Under the pieces are notes generated by a model that ran no database searches, had not been told where the DNA came from, and was given only the letters and a program-made list of their open reading frames with translations. DNA of 64,000 nt from Pseudomonas putida (GTDB lineage Bacteria; Pseudomonadota; Gammaproteobacteria; Pseudomonadales; Pseudomonadaceae): contig NZ_BSKJ01000007.1 in NCBI RefSeq assembly GCF_030159595.1, positions 295,965 through 359,964 of the forward strand, read 5' to 3'. A program made the position numbers and the translations under genes. Shown piece after piece: positions 16,988-26,228 of this stretch; positions within the stretch are counted from its first letter, which is position 1, and the number at the start of each line of letters is the position of its first letter.

Positions 16988-18613
16988 ATGCTTGCCAACC
17001 TGAAGATACGTACCGGAATGTTCTGGGTGTTGTCGCTGTTCAGCCTGACGTTGCTGTTTTCTACCGTCAGCGCCTGGCGGGCAGCGGTGGGCAGTGACCA
17101 GCAGATCACCGAGCTGGACCAGACCGCACACCAGTCGGACCGGTTGAACAATGCGTTGCTCATGGCGATTCGTTCCAGTGCCAATGTGTCCTCGGGCTTC
17201 ATCGAACAGTTGGGTGGCCATGACGAGAGCGCAGCCAAGCGCATGGCGTTGTCGGTCGAGCTGAATGACAAAAGCCAGAAGCTGGTCGACGCGTTTGTCG
17301 AAAACGCTCGCGAGCCCGCCCTTCGCACACTGGCGATCGAGCTGCAGGCTACCTTTGCCGAGTACGCCAAGGCTGTGGCCGGGCAGCGGGAAGCGACCCG
17401 CCAGCGCTCGCTGGAGCAGTACTTCAAGGTCAACAGCGACGCCGGCAATGCCATGGGCCGGTTGCAAGCGTTGCGCCAGCAACTGGTTGGCGCACTGAGT
17501 GAACGTGGCCAGCAGATCATGCTTGAGTCCGACCGGCGTCTGGCCCGTGCGCAATGGCTGAGCCTGGGGCTGCTGGGTGTGACCTTGCTGTTGGCCGTGC
17601 TGTGCTGGGCCTTCATTGCCCAGCGTGTGCTGCACCCGCTGCGTGAAGCCGGTCGGCATTTCCAGCGCATTGCCGGTGGCGACCTGAGCGTGCCGGTGCA
17701 AGGGCAGGGCAACAATGAGATCGGCCAACTGTTCCATGAGCTGCAACGCATGCAGCAGAGCCAGCGCGATACCCTTGGGCAGATCGACAACTGCGCCCGG
17801 CAGCTGGACGCTGCTGCCACGGCGTTGAACGCGGTCACGGAGGAAAGCGCCAACAACCTGCGCCAGCAGGGGCAGGAGCTGGAGCAGGCCGCTACCGCCG
17901 TGACCGAAATGACCACGGCTGTGGAGGAGGTTGCGCGTAATGCCATCACCACTTCGCAGACCACCAGTGAGTCCAACCAGCTGGCCGCACAAAGCCGTCG
18001 CCAGGTCAGCGACAATATCGACGGCACCGAGGCCATGACCCGCGAGATCCAGACCAGCAGTGCGCACCTGGAACAGCTGGTTGGGCAGGTACGGGATATC
18101 GGCAAGGTGCTGGAGGTGATCCGCTCGGTGTCCGAGCAAACCAACTTGCTGGCGCTCAATGCCGCCATCGAGGCTGCCCGCGCGGGTGAGGCCGGTCGTG
18201 GCTTCGCGGTGGTGGCGGATGAAGTGCGCACGTTGGCCTACCGTACGCAACAGTCGACCCAGGAAATCGAGCAGATGATCGGTCGCGTGCAGGCGGGCAC
18301 CGAGGCGGCGGTGGCTTCGATGCAGGCCAGTACCAGCCGTGCCCAGTCAACGCTGGACGTGACCCTGGCCTCGGGGCAGGTGCTGGAGGGCATCTACAGT
18401 GCGATCGGCGAAATCAACGAGCGCAACCTGGTGATTGCCAGTGCGGCCGAAGAGCAGGCCCAAGTGGCGCGGGAGGTGGACCGTAACCTGCTGAACATTC
18501 GCGAGCTGTCGAACCACTCGGCGGCGGGCGCACAGCAGACCAGTGAGGCGAGCAAGGCGCTGTCGGGTTTGGTCGGGCAGATGACGGCGTTGGCGGGTCG
18601 GTTCAGGTTGTAA
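16988..18613 (+). CDS. Methyl-accepting chemotaxis protein (4HB-type ligand domain)
   Basis: 541 residues. One transmembrane helix at about 10-28, a periplasmic all-helical ligand-binding domain (about 30-190), a second transmembrane helix (WLSLGLLGVTLLLAVLCWAF, about 191-210), HAMP (to about 265), and a signalling coiled coil with the conserved hairpin tip EQTNLLALNAAIEAARAGEA. It senses a chemical and controls CheA. ATG 16988 follows AAGGAG by 10 bases; an upstream open extension is unlikely to be translated. There is no C-terminal CheR-tethering pentapeptide (the end is ALAGRFRL). The ligand is unknown. Confidence 0.92.
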   Translation: MLANLKIRTGMFWVLSLFSLTLLFSTVSAWRAAVGSDQQITELDQTAHQSDRLNNALLMAIRSSANVSSGFIEQLGGHDESAAKRMALSVELNDKSQKLVDAFVENAREPALRTLAIELQATFAEYAKAVAGQREATRQRSLEQYFKVNSDAGNAMGRLQALRQQLVGALSERGQQIMLESDRRLARAQWLSLGLLGVTLLLAVLCWAFIAQRVLHPLREAGRHFQRIAGGDLSVPVQGQGNNEIGQLFHELQRMQQSQRDTLGQIDNCARQLDAAATALNAVTEESANNLRQQGQELEQAATAVTEMTTAVEEVARNAITTSQTTSESNQLAAQSRRQVSDNIDGTEAMTREIQTSSAHLEQLVGQVRDIGKVLEVIRSVSEQTNLLALNAAIEAARAGEAGRGFAVVADEVRTLAYRTQQSTQEIEQMIGRVQAGTEAAVASMQASTSRAQSTLDVTLASGQVLEGIYSAIGEINERNLVIASAAEEQAQVAREVDRNLLNIRELSNHSAAGAQQTSEASKALSGLVGQMTALAGRFRL

Positions 18614-18644
18614 CGTTCAGTGCAGAGGTGTGCCTGCCTTTAGG

Positions 18645-18680
18645 CGCGGGCTTGCCCGCGAAGGGCTGCAAAGCAGCCCC
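18645..18680. repeat. Partial REP element plus hairpin
   Basis: CGCGGGCTTGCCCGCG followed by GGGCTGCAAAGCAGCCC, the core and tail of the REP family found elsewhere in the window, as a single copy between the convergent chemoreceptor and MFS genes. It may also end both transcripts. Confidence 0.75.
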
Positions 18681-18691
18681 GGTAATGCAAC

Positions 18692-19933
18692 TCAGCCCGC
18701 CTGCGCCGCCAGGCTGTTGCTGACATTGCGCCCCAGCACCAGCACGGTGACAAAGCCACAGCCCACCAGCGCTGTGGCCAGGCTCAGCAGCACCGCTGTG
18801 CCCATGTGGTCGACCACCTGCCCGCCGAAGAACGAGCCCACTGCAATGATCACCTGGAACAGGGCGACGAACAGCGGCATGCCACGCTCGACATCCTTGG
18901 GTGCCACGACAAACATCCAGATGTTGGCGCAGGCCGGGAACGCACCGAAGGCGAAGCCCCACAGTGCGATCAGCATCGCCGCACCGGTCATGCTGGTGGC
19001 GAAGTGCGGGAACAGGGCAGTGCTGATGGCGATCATGAGCGCGACCAGCATCAGGGTATGCCGCACGCTACGGTTGGCTGCAAAGCCGGCGAAGATATTG
19101 CCCATGAAGCCGGCCACGCCATACAGCAGCAACAAGGAGCTGATCGTAGGCCCGTCGAAGCCGGCATTCTGCTTGAAGAATGGTGCAACATAGGTGTACG
19201 CGGCAAAGTGCGCCAGGCCAATCAGCAACACGGCGATCAAGCCGACCCGCGCTTGCGGGTTGATGAACAACGCCGGCAGGTCACTGATGCGAATGGCCTT
19301 TTCCGGCATCAGCCGTGGCAGCAGGAACACTTGCGCCAGCAGCACGGGGACGCCCACCAGTGCGGTCACCAGGAAGGTCATGCGCCAGCCCATCAGGCCA
19401 CTCAGCCAGGTGCCCACAGGTACACCCACGACGGTTGCCAGGGTTACGCCAGCCATGATGATGGCGTTGGCCTTGGCTACGCCCATGCCGTCAGGTGCCA
19501 GCCGGCCGCTGAGCGCGATGGCGGTCGCCCAGAAGCCACCAATGCTGACACCCAGCAGCACGCGGCCGACCAACAGCAGGTTGAAGTCGCCGGCATAGGC
19601 CACGATAGCGTTGGCGATGATCATGATCAGCGTCAGGCCGATCAACAGGTAGCGCCGGTCCAGCGCACCTACGCCCACGGAAATCAGGGGCGCGGCCAAT
19701 GCGGCCATGATGCCGGGCAGGGTCACCATCAGGCCGGCAAGGCCTGCACTGATGCCCAGGTCGCTGGCCACATCGTTGAGCACCCCCACCGGGAGGAACT
19801 CACTGGTGACCAGGGCGAAGGCGCCCACGGCGACCGAGAGGATTGCCAGCCATTGCTGCGTGATGCTCTGTTGGCTGTGTTCGGGAAGGCCGCGAGGGGC
19901 CTGGCGGTTGCTTGGCATGGGGTTCGGTTCCAT
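18692..19933 (-). CDS. MFS efflux transporter (NepI/AraJ-like DHA1 family)
   Basis: 413 residues with 12 predicted membrane helices. It starts WLAILSVAVGAFALVTSEFL, PVGVLNDVASDLGIS, the pattern of DHA1 exporters such as NepI, which exports purine ribonucleosides. The loop 2 region has DRRYLLIGL, and GRVLLGVSIGGFWATAIAL matches helix 4. It pumps a small molecule out of the cell using the proton gradient. A TetR gene lies immediately upstream on the same strand (138 bp), so a regulator-exporter pair is likely. The substrate assignment is by resemblance only. Confidence 0.85.
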   Translation of the reverse strand: MEPNPMPSNRQAPRGLPEHSQQSITQQWLAILSVAVGAFALVTSEFLPVGVLNDVASDLGISAGLAGLMVTLPGIMAALAAPLISVGVGALDRRYLLIGLTLIMIIANAIVAYAGDFNLLLVGRVLLGVSIGGFWATAIALSGRLAPDGMGVAKANAIIMAGVTLATVVGVPVGTWLSGLMGWRMTFLVTALVGVPVLLAQVFLLPRLMPEKAIRISDLPALFINPQARVGLIAVLLIGLAHFAAYTYVAPFFKQNAGFDGPTISSLLLLYGVAGFMGNIFAGFAANRSVRHTLMLVALMIAISTALFPHFATSMTGAAMLIALWGFAFGAFPACANIWMFVVAPKDVERGMPLFVALFQVIIAVGSFFGGQVVDHMGTAVLLSLATALVGCGFVTVLVLGRNVSNSLAAQAG

Positions 19934-20071
19934 GAGGGATGTCGCCTGTAGCAGGCGCAGGAGCGGGGAGATTTGCAGGCGAGTATAGGGACGGCCTTGT
20001 CAGGCCAACAGGCAGGCCGCTTGATAGTAATCATCAGCGCAATCGATGAAACGCCTTGCGTAGAGTGTTGG

Positions 20072-20782
20072 TTATGGCAGTGTCACTGTAGGTTGCGGTT
20101 TCGGGACGACACCACTCAGCACCATCCGGGTGACTGTTCGGGTGGCGCGATCAAAGTCCGATTTGTCAGGTTGGGCCACGCCTCTGATCTGCGACATTTG
20201 CCAGGCCAGGTTGGTATAGGTGCGCGTTGCCGACCAGATGAAGATCATCAGGTGCTCAGGGTCGCAGGGCGCCAACCGGCCATGATCGATCCAGTTGCGC
20301 AGGCAGGCAACGTTGTGCCGGGCTTCCTCGTGTAGCACGTTCTTGCATGCCTCAGGCAGGCGCCTGCCCCCAGAGAGCAATTCCTGGCTGAACACTGCAG
20401 CGCTGAACGGGTGCTCCCGAATGATGCGGATGCGGGCTTTGATATAGGCCCGCAACCCCGCTATCGGGTCGTCGTTCTTTCGCAGTGCTGCCGAGGCCTT
20501 CACCAACGGCTCGACAAAACTCATCAGCACCTGGACGTACAGGTTCTCTTTCGTCTGGAAGTAGTAGTAGAGGTTGGCCTTGGGCACCCCGGCACGTTCG
20601 GCAATTTCGTGCGAATGGGTGGCGGTGAAGCCGGTTGCGGCAAACGATTCGCTGGCTGCCTTCAGAATCAACTTCTGATTCTTGCGTCGTATGCCGGGAT
20701 TGCCCAGCGATTGATCAATCACGCCGTACAGGGCGTTGGCGTCTTCATTGGCAGTGTCTGGCGTGTCGGGCTGAGCGTACAT
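20072..20782 (-). CDS. TetR-family regulator (RutR-like C-terminal domain)
   Basis: 236 residues. TetR helix-turn-helix at about 45-85 (ATHSHEIAERAGVPKANLYY, then YFQTKENLY). The C-terminal half (LAPCDPEHLMIFIWSATRTY) matches the RutR/YcdC-type ligand domain, whose known ligands are pyrimidines. The start is ATG 20782 or the GTG just before it. Located upstream of and in line with the MFS exporter, it probably controls that gene. The coincidence of a RutR-like sensor with a NepI-like exporter hints at nucleobase handling; this is inference. Confidence 0.86.
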   Translation of the reverse strand: MYAQPDTPDTANEDANALYGVIDQSLGNPGIRRKNQKLILKAASESFAATGFTATHSHEIAERAGVPKANLYYYFQTKENLYVQVLMSFVEPLVKASAALRKNDDPIAGLRAYIKARIRIIREHPFSAAVFSQELLSGGRRLPEACKNVLHEEARHNVACLRNWIDHGRLAPCDPEHLMIFIWSATRTYTNLAWQMSQIRGVAQPDKSDFDRATRTVTRMVLSGVVPKPQPTVTLP

Positions 20783-20871
20783 CACGGCATCATTCAGGCT
20801 TTATGGATTCGCTGTATATAAAAGTATATAGCGAATTGACGTGTGATGTCCGCTCAGCATCCTCCAGAGGT

Positions 20872-21747
20872 TTACGGTGCCACCAGCACATCACACTGCG
20901 ATTCGCTCAGTACATGCTTGGTGACGCTGCCAACCAACAGCTCTTCCAGCGCGTTTGTACCCTGCTTGCCGACCACGATCAGGTCGCATTCCAGCTCCTG
21001 TTCCTGTTCGACAATGCGCCAGCCAGGGTCGCCATGCACCACGAGCTGCCGTGCATCGGCCATGCCGGCTGCCTTGCTCAAGGCGGCGAGTTGTGTCACT
21101 GCATCCTTGCGGATCACATTGCGGTAGTGGGTGAGGGTGTCGTGGTCGATATGGGCGAAGCGCACGCTGCTTTCGAACGGGGCTTCGTAGACGTGCAGCA
21201 GAATGATCTCGGCCTGCGGGGCAATGCGCTTGGCCAGTTCGAGGGCGCGCAGCGATACGGGTGAAAAGTCGACGGGAACCAGCACGGTGCGGTAGGCATC
21301 GCGAGGGGCAGGCTTTACCACCAGCAAAGGGCAGGGCATGCGGTTGAGCATTTTTTGCACGGTCGAGCCCAGCAGCAGGCGCCGCGCCACGCTCTGGCCC
21401 TTGGCGCCGCACACCAGCAGGCTGCTGTGCTTGTCCTGCACCACCCGGGTGATTTCCGTGGTCACCGTGCCGTTGGCAACCTGCACGCCCGCAGAAATGT
21501 CGTAGCGCTGGAACAGCAGTGCCGCCAATGCACGGATTTTTTCGCCGGCGCTATCCAGTACGCGCTTCAACAGGTCGTCATCAGGCGCTACCAACTGCTT
21601 GAGGCGCTCGAAGGGTGCCGGATTGGCAACGTAAAGCAGGTCAAGCGAGGCCTGCTGCGCCTTGCTCAGGTAAGCAGCGCGCTCCGCTGCGTTGCGGGCA
21701 TGGGGGGACAGGTCGGTGGCGACCAGTATGTGTTTCAGCGGGCTCAT
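20872..21747 (-). CDS. Tandem UspA-domain universal stress protein
   Basis: 291 residues with two UspA domains: the first starts KHILVATDLSPHARNAAERA and the second YRTVLVPVDFSPVSLRALEL at about residue 150. Each ends with an ATP-loop-like segment (GSTVQKMLNRMPCPLLVV; GSVTKHVLSESQCDVLV). Such proteins help pseudomonads survive oxygen or energy limitation. ATG 21747 has AAGGAG upstream. A good ANR/FNR-type site lies 123-136 bases upstream on the same strand, suggesting induction under low oxygen. Confidence 0.9.
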   Translation of the reverse strand: MSPLKHILVATDLSPHARNAAERAAYLSKAQQASLDLLYVANPAPFERLKQLVAPDDDLLKRVLDSAGEKIRALAALLFQRYDISAGVQVANGTVTTEITRVVQDKHSSLLVCGAKGQSVARRLLLGSTVQKMLNRMPCPLLVVKPAPRDAYRTVLVPVDFSPVSLRALELAKRIAPQAEIILLHVYEAPFESSVRFAHIDHDTLTHYRNVIRKDAVTQLAALSKAAGMADARQLVVHGDPGWRIVEQEQELECDLIVVGKQGTNALEELLVGSVTKHVLSESQCDVLVAP

Positions 21748-21869
21748 GTGGGGCTCCTTATCCAAGGCCGCGCACAGTGCTCGACGGCAAACCTTGAGCA
21801 CTGTGCGCCTGGCGGTGCTTGAGTCATTCCTTGCGTGCAGCCATGGTCGCGCGAACCCGGCGCGAGGGC

Positions 21870-21883
21870 TTGATGTGTGTCAA
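21870..21883 (-). promoter_or_regulatory. Candidate ANR/FNR box upstream of the stress-protein gene
   Basis: On the minus strand the sequence is TTGACACACATCAA, agreeing with the ANR/FNR consensus TTGAT-N4-ATCAA at 9 of 10 specified bases. It precedes the UspA gene and points the same way. Pseudomonas universal stress genes are known ANR targets, so the site is plausible. Confidence 0.65.
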
Positions 21884-21906
21884 TGGAATGTAGCTGCAGC
21901 GGCGGA

Positions 21907-22209
21907 TCATGCCGACAACAGCCCGCGCAGCAGCCCCGTGACGACAATGGCAAACACCACCACCGGCAAGAGGGGAAACCGCGTAGCTGCGTATACCGTA
22001 AGCCCCAGCGCAATCAGGTCGGCCGGCTGCCCGGAAACGAACTTCGGCGCGATCACGGCAATCAGCACACAGCCTGGCGCGGCGTTCAGCACTTGGGCCA
22101 GCTGCGGCTCCAGGGTGCGGTTGCGCAGCAGTAAAAAGCCCAGCACACGCGTAAGGTAGGTCACCACCGCCATGCCCACGAGGGTGACCAGCGTAGCAAC
22201 GTCAATCAT
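21907..22209 (-). CDS. azlD: AzlD-family branched-chain amino-acid exporter subunit
   Basis: 100 residues with about three to four hydrophobic helices (TLVTLVGMAVVTYLTRVLGF; LPVVVFAIVVTGLLRGLL). It is the small subunit of the AzlC/AzlD (LIV-E-like) exporter. The ATG overlaps the azlC stop as ATGA, so the two are translationally coupled. The pair exports branched-chain amino acids or analogues across the inner membrane. An Lrp-type regulator is divergent upstream of azlC. Confidence 0.88.
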   Translation of the reverse strand: MIDVATLVTLVGMAVVTYLTRVLGFLLLRNRTLEPQLAQVLNAAPGCVLIAVIAPKFVSGQPADLIALGLTVYAATRFPLLPVVVFAIVVTGLLRGLLSA

Positions 22210-22925
22210 GGCTTGGCCCACAGGTAAGCGGTCACCAAGCCGGCCACGGTGCCCGCGAGCACATACCAGCCACCCGGAATCAGCAGGTAGAACAGCGCTG
22301 CGGTGAGCAGGCTGAACAGCCACGGCAGGGCGGCGTGTACACCTTTCCACATGCCTTTGAGCAGCACCAGGAAAACGGCGGCGAAAGCCATGTCGAAGCC
22401 ATAGCTGCGCAGGTCGCCGAGCAGCGGCCCGACTTGTGCACCTAGGCTGGTGAAAGCAACCCAGGTGGCCCACAGGCACAACGATATGCCCATGAAGTAA
22501 CGCAGGCTGAAGGCACCGCGCTGGCGCGTATCGGCCAGGGCCATTGCCCAACTCTCGTCGCACATGAAGAACAGGGCGCCGAGCGCTTTTGGCAGTGGCA
22601 GGTGGCGCAGGTACGGCGCCAGCGTCGCGCCCATCAGCAGGTGGCGGCTGTTGATCAGCAGGGTCATGGCGACAATCACCAGGATTGCCGGCGGTGAGGT
22701 CCACAGCTCGATGGCGGCGAACTCCGAGCCGCCGCCGAAGTTGAGCCCGGTCATCAGTGCCACTTCTCCTGCTGCCAGCTGGTGTTGGGACGCTTGCGCG
22801 CCGAGTACGAGGGCAAAGGGGATGAACCCCAGCAGCACCGGCACGGCGGCGATGGCGCCACGGCGCAGATCACTTTGCGGTGCGGTGGCGGGGGGATCGT
22901 TCAGTACAGGTTCAAGGGTATTCAT
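22206..22925 (-). CDS. azlC: AzlC-family branched-chain amino-acid exporter subunit
   Basis: 239 residues, polytopic. It carries the AzlC signature (GAIAAVPVLLGFIPFALVLG near residue 23; FFMCDESWAMAL at about 130). ATG 22925 has GGAGGTG close upstream; an in-frame extension to 23051 is less likely because it runs into the regulator's promoter. It forms an exporter with AzlD. The divergent Lrp/AsnC gene at 23045 probably adjusts expression to amino-acid levels. Confidence 0.9.
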   Translation of the reverse strand: MNTLEPVLNDPPATAPQSDLRRGAIAAVPVLLGFIPFALVLGAQASQHQLAAGEVALMTGLNFGGGSEFAAIELWTSPPAILVIVAMTLLINSRHLLMGATLAPYLRHLPLPKALGALFFMCDESWAMALADTRQRGAFSLRYFMGISLCLWATWVAFTSLGAQVGPLLGDLRSYGFDMAFAAVFLVLLKGMWKGVHAALPWLFSLLTAALFYLLIPGGWYVLAGTVAGLVTAYLWAKP

Positions 22926-23044
22926 GGTCACCTCCAGTGGAGGAAAATTATTCCAATGAATCGCTGAAATTGGCTTGCGTAGTTGCACTGATGCGCAGAG
23001 CATTTGGCATCTGCTACCGATAATATCGAAAAAGAGGTTTATCA

Positions 23045-23509
23045 ATGCCAATCAAGCTCGATGCCATCGACCGGCGCATCCTGCGGGCGCTGCAGCGCGA
23101 TGGCAGGTTACAGAACCAGGAACTGGCCAAGCAGGTGGGGTTGTCTGCCTCGCCGTGCCTGCGACGGGTACGCCTGTTGGAGGAGGCCGGGGTGATCGAG
23201 CGCTATGTAGCGTTGCTGGACCCGGCCAAGGTAGCGCTGGGCCTGACACTGTTCGTGCGGGTATGGCTGAAACGCCAGGACCAGGAGACCACTGACGCGT
23301 TTGTCGAGGCCGTGCGCCAGTTGCCCGAAGTGGTGGAATGCCATGTGATGGCGGGCGATTGCGACTTGCTGTTGCGTGTAGTGGCGGCAGACCTGGAAGC
23401 CTATCGGCGCTTCCAGATCAAGCACCTGACCAGCCTGAGCGTGGTGCAGAACGTGAAGACTGAAGTGCCGATGGAGAAGATCAAGCTGACCACCGAGCTG
23501 CCGGTGTAG
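23045..23509 (+). CDS. Lrp/AsnC-family regulator
   Basis: 154 residues, standard Lrp length. Winged helix at about 5-60 (KLDAIDRRILRALQRDGRLQ, then LAKQVGLSASPCLRRVRLLE) and a RAM ligand domain (LTLFVRVWLK; ECHVMAGDCDLLLRVVAAD). It binds amino acids as an octameric regulator. Divergent from azlCD, it is the likely controller of that exporter, like BkdR/Lrp paralogues next to azlC elsewhere. The ribosome-binding site AGAGG precedes the ATG. Confidence 0.9.
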   Translation: MPIKLDAIDRRILRALQRDGRLQNQELAKQVGLSASPCLRRVRLLEEAGVIERYVALLDPAKVALGLTLFVRVWLKRQDQETTDAFVEAVRQLPEVVECHVMAGDCDLLLRVVAADLEAYRRFQIKHLTSLSVVQNVKTEVPMEKIKLTTELPV

Positions 23510-23527
23510 CTGCAAGGGCTGTGGGTG

Positions 23528-24379
23528 TCAAAGCCCTGCGCTGGCGCGCACCATCGCGTAAGCCTGGCGCACCAGCGGGTTGACGGTGTTGGCCCGTACC
23601 CACAGGTGGTAGGTCACGTCGGGTAGCGCTGGCAGGCCATCGCTTTGGCCGAGCACGCGCATGTCTGGCCCAACCATTTCCTGGCTGCGTGCAGTAATGC
23701 CCAGGCCAGCGCGCACTGCGGCCTTGACGCCGATCAGGTTCGACGCCAAGTACGCCTGGCGCCAGGCGATACCGGCTTGCTCCAGCGCCTCCAGGGCCAG
23801 TTTGCGGTACAGGCTGGGCTCATCTACCAGCACCAGTGGTAGGGGCTCGCCGGGCATGTGCTGAAACTGCGCCGCGCATATCCACCACACCGGCGAGGTG
23901 CGCAGCGCAAAGCCTTCAAGGCCGGGTGCGGTGCGGGTAGAGATGACCATGTCGACCTTGCCGCGCTGTAGATCCTCCATCAGGAACGGGCTGCGGCCAA
24001 CGTCGATTTCCAGGCGCAGATTGGGCGCCGAGCGGGCGATGTGGCTGAGCAGCGGTGGCAGGATAGTGTCGGCGATGTCATGCGGCGAACCGATCCGCAG
24101 CACGCCGCTGGGGCCATCCAGGCGTAGCCCGGCAAGTGCTTCGTCGTTGAGCGCGAGCATTTGCCGGGCGTGGCGCAGCAGCTGGCGGCCCGCATCGGTC
24201 AGCGACTTTTGGCGGCCTTGCTTGCGCAGCAGGGGTACACCCACCTGGTGTTCCAGGCGCTGCATGTGCTGGGTTACGGACGCTTGAGTGCGCCCCAGCA
24301 TGCGGCCGGCTTCGGCAAAGCTGGCGTGGTCGGCAATAGCGACGAAAGTGCGAAGCAAGTCGAGGTCGAGGGCGCTCAT
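23528..24379 (-). CDS. LysR-family regulator
   Basis: 283 residues with an N-terminal HTH (FAEAGRMLGRTQASVTQHMQ, about 20-39) and a LysR effector domain. It is convergent with the Lrp gene and divergent from the amino-acid-type ABC operon starting at 24655 (275-bp gap). It is therefore the likely regulator of that sulfur-compound operon, by position alone. Confidence 0.88.
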   Translation of the reverse strand: MSALDLDLLRTFVAIADHASFAEAGRMLGRTQASVTQHMQRLEHQVGVPLLRKQGRQKSLTDAGRQLLRHARQMLALNDEALAGLRLDGPSGVLRIGSPHDIADTILPPLLSHIARSAPNLRLEIDVGRSPFLMEDLQRGKVDMVISTRTAPGLEGFALRTSPVWWICAAQFQHMPGEPLPLVLVDEPSLYRKLALEALEQAGIAWRQAYLASNLIGVKAAVRAGLGITARSQEMVGPDMRVLGQSDGLPALPDVTYHLWVRANTVNPLVRQAYAMVRASAGL

Positions 24380-24654
24380 GGGGTGGGCCAGGCAGAGAAT
24401 GGGGAAGGGCGCAGCGTTTTTACATTACTGGCGCACGAAGAAAGATAATGAATCTTTATCGATTGGTCGATGCTGCTTCAAGGGGGAATGAGCTAAACCC
24501 AGTTATTTCGGTGCTTATGCCCGGTTTAACATTTTTCTGACGCTTCAGAGTTATAACGATAGGCAATATTTGAATTTCCCCTCATCCCTGCAACTTCCTA
24601 GGATGCGCCCTCATTGGCCGGGTGTTCCGGCTGCCGGGATGAGGAACCCCCACC

Positions 24655-25494
24655 ATGTCGCTGTCCACCGTTGCCCGTCGCGGGCTGTTCGCATCGTTGC
24701 TCGCCACTGCCACGCTGGCAGCCAGCGACCTGGCCCAGGCCGATGCCACCCTGGACAAGGTCCAGCAACGCCACAAACTGGCCGTGGGTGTGGTGCTGTC
24801 CGGCGGCCCGTTCGGCGCCATCGACCCGGCCACCCGTGAACCGATCGGTTTCAGTGTCGACCTCGCGCGTGACCTGGCGCGCCAGCTGGGCGTGGCGGTC
24901 GACCTGGTAGCGGTGCAGCCGGCCAACCGCGTGCAGTTTTTGCAACAGGGCAAGGTTGACCTGCTGATTGCCAACATGGAGTGGACCCCCGAGCGCGACA
25001 AGTTGCTGGGCCATGTGCCTACGCCGTTCTACCGCGTGGGCGGTACCGCAGCGCTGGCCAAGGACAGCCCGGTCAAGACGTGGGCCGAGCTCAAGGGCCA
25101 GCCGGTGTGCACCTCGCAGGGTAGCAGCTACACACAGGCGCTGATTGAGTTGGGCGCCGACCTCAAGGCCTTCAAGACCTCCGCCGAGTCGCTGCTGGCG
25201 CTGCGCGGCAACAACTGCGTGGCTGCCGTGCACGATGCCACCCTGATCAACCCGCTGCTGGCCAAGGGCGGTGAGTGGAGCGCTTACCGCGCCCTGGCCC
25301 CCGAGCTTAACCCGGCGCCGTCGGTGATCTGGACGCGCCTGGGCGAGACTGACACCCAGCAGCGGCTGGACCCGTTCGTCAAGCAGTGGCACCGCAGCGG
25401 CTGGCTGATCGAGCGTGAACAAGCCAACCACATCACCCCGGCCTCGCCTGCGCTGGTAGAGCTGCGTGCCAAGCTGCAGGGCGAAGGCGCCTGA
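24655..25494 (+). CDS. Amino-acid-type ABC transporter periplasmic binding protein
   Basis: 279 residues with a signal peptide (cleavage near AQA-DA, about residue 30). It is an SBP family 3 protein: KLAVGVVLSGGPFGAID, then EPIGFSVDLARDLARQLGV and VDLLIANMEWTPERDK, the fold used for polar amino acids. GAGGA precedes the ATG. The stop overlaps the next start by one base. The dioxygenase and lyase genes in the same operon suggest a sulfur-containing amino acid or thiol as ligand; this is inferred from context. Confidence 0.9.
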   Translation: MSLSTVARRGLFASLLATATLAASDLAQADATLDKVQQRHKLAVGVVLSGGPFGAIDPATREPIGFSVDLARDLARQLGVAVDLVAVQPANRVQFLQQGKVDLLIANMEWTPERDKLLGHVPTPFYRVGGTAALAKDSPVKTWAELKGQPVCTSQGSSYTQALIELGADLKAFKTSAESLLALRGNNCVAAVHDATLINPLLAKGGEWSAYRALAPELNPAPSVIWTRLGETDTQQRLDPFVKQWHRSGWLIEREQANHITPASPALVELRAKLQGEGA

Positions 25495-26228
25495 TGAGCG
25501 AGGTTTTGCACTGGCTGGTCGGGCAGCTCGCCCGGGTTGGCCTGAACTACAGCTTCCTGTTCGACGCCTACGCCAGCGGCAAACTGCTTGAGGGCGCGCT
25601 GACCACCGTCTGGCTGTGTCTGTTCAGCGTGGCCGGCAGCCTGCTGATCGGTGTGCTGCTGGCGGCGGCACTCACGTCCGGCCGCCGCTGGTTGGCCTGG
25701 CCGGCGCGGGCCTTCATTGAAGTCACGCGCAACACACCCACACTGGTGCAGTTGTACTGCGCGTTCCTGGTGCTGAACATGCTGATCAACCAGAGCCTGG
25801 GCAATGCCAACCCGATGACGCCGTTCGCCTGGGTGGTGCTGGTGATTTCCCTGCACAAGGGCGCCTTCCATGCCGAGGCCTTGCGCGCCGGTATCGAGGC
25901 GGTGCCGGCGGTGACCCTGGAAGCAGCCAGCTCGCTGGCCTTCAGCCGTCGCCAGCAACTGCTGCAGGTGCAACTGCCACTGGCCGTGCGCTTTGCCTTG
26001 CCGGCGCTGGTCAACAACCTGATCGACCTGGTGAAGATGACCGCAGTGGCATCGGCGATTGCCGTCAACGACATCACCTATGCCTCGATCATGATCTGGA
26101 CCCAGGGCGACACTGTCATCGAGCTGATGATCCTGATTCTGGCCTTTTTCGGCCTGCTCAGCTTCGCCGTCAATTGTGCCGGTCGTGCCCTGGAAGCGCG
26201 CCTGAGGATGCCTGGCTATGGCCATTGA
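25494..26228 (+). CDS. Amino-acid-type ABC transporter permease 1
   Basis: 244 residues with five or so membrane helices and an EAA loop (EAASSLAFSRRQQLLQVQLP, about 143-162) that docks the ATPase. The HisM/GlnP-type beginning FIEVTRNTPTLVQLYCAF is present. Its ATG overlaps the binding-protein stop (TGATG) and its 3' end overlaps the second permease gene by 11 bases, so this is a tightly coupled operon. Confidence 0.92.
   Translation: MSEVLHWLVGQLARVGLNYSFLFDAYASGKLLEGALTTVWLCLFSVAGSLLIGVLLAAALTSGRRWLAWPARAFIEVTRNTPTLVQLYCAFLVLNMLINQSLGNANPMTPFAWVVLVISLHKGAFHAEALRAGIEAVPAVTLEAASSLAFSRRQQLLQVQLPLAVRFALPALVNNLIDLVKMTAVASAIAVNDITYASIMIWTQGDTVIELMILILAFFGLLSFAVNCAGRALEARLRMPGYGH

Noticed and set aside
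18806..19951. 381-codon frame antisense to the MFS exporter
   Set aside because: The product is almost all His, Gln, Asp and Gly, an antisense artefact of a membrane protein gene.
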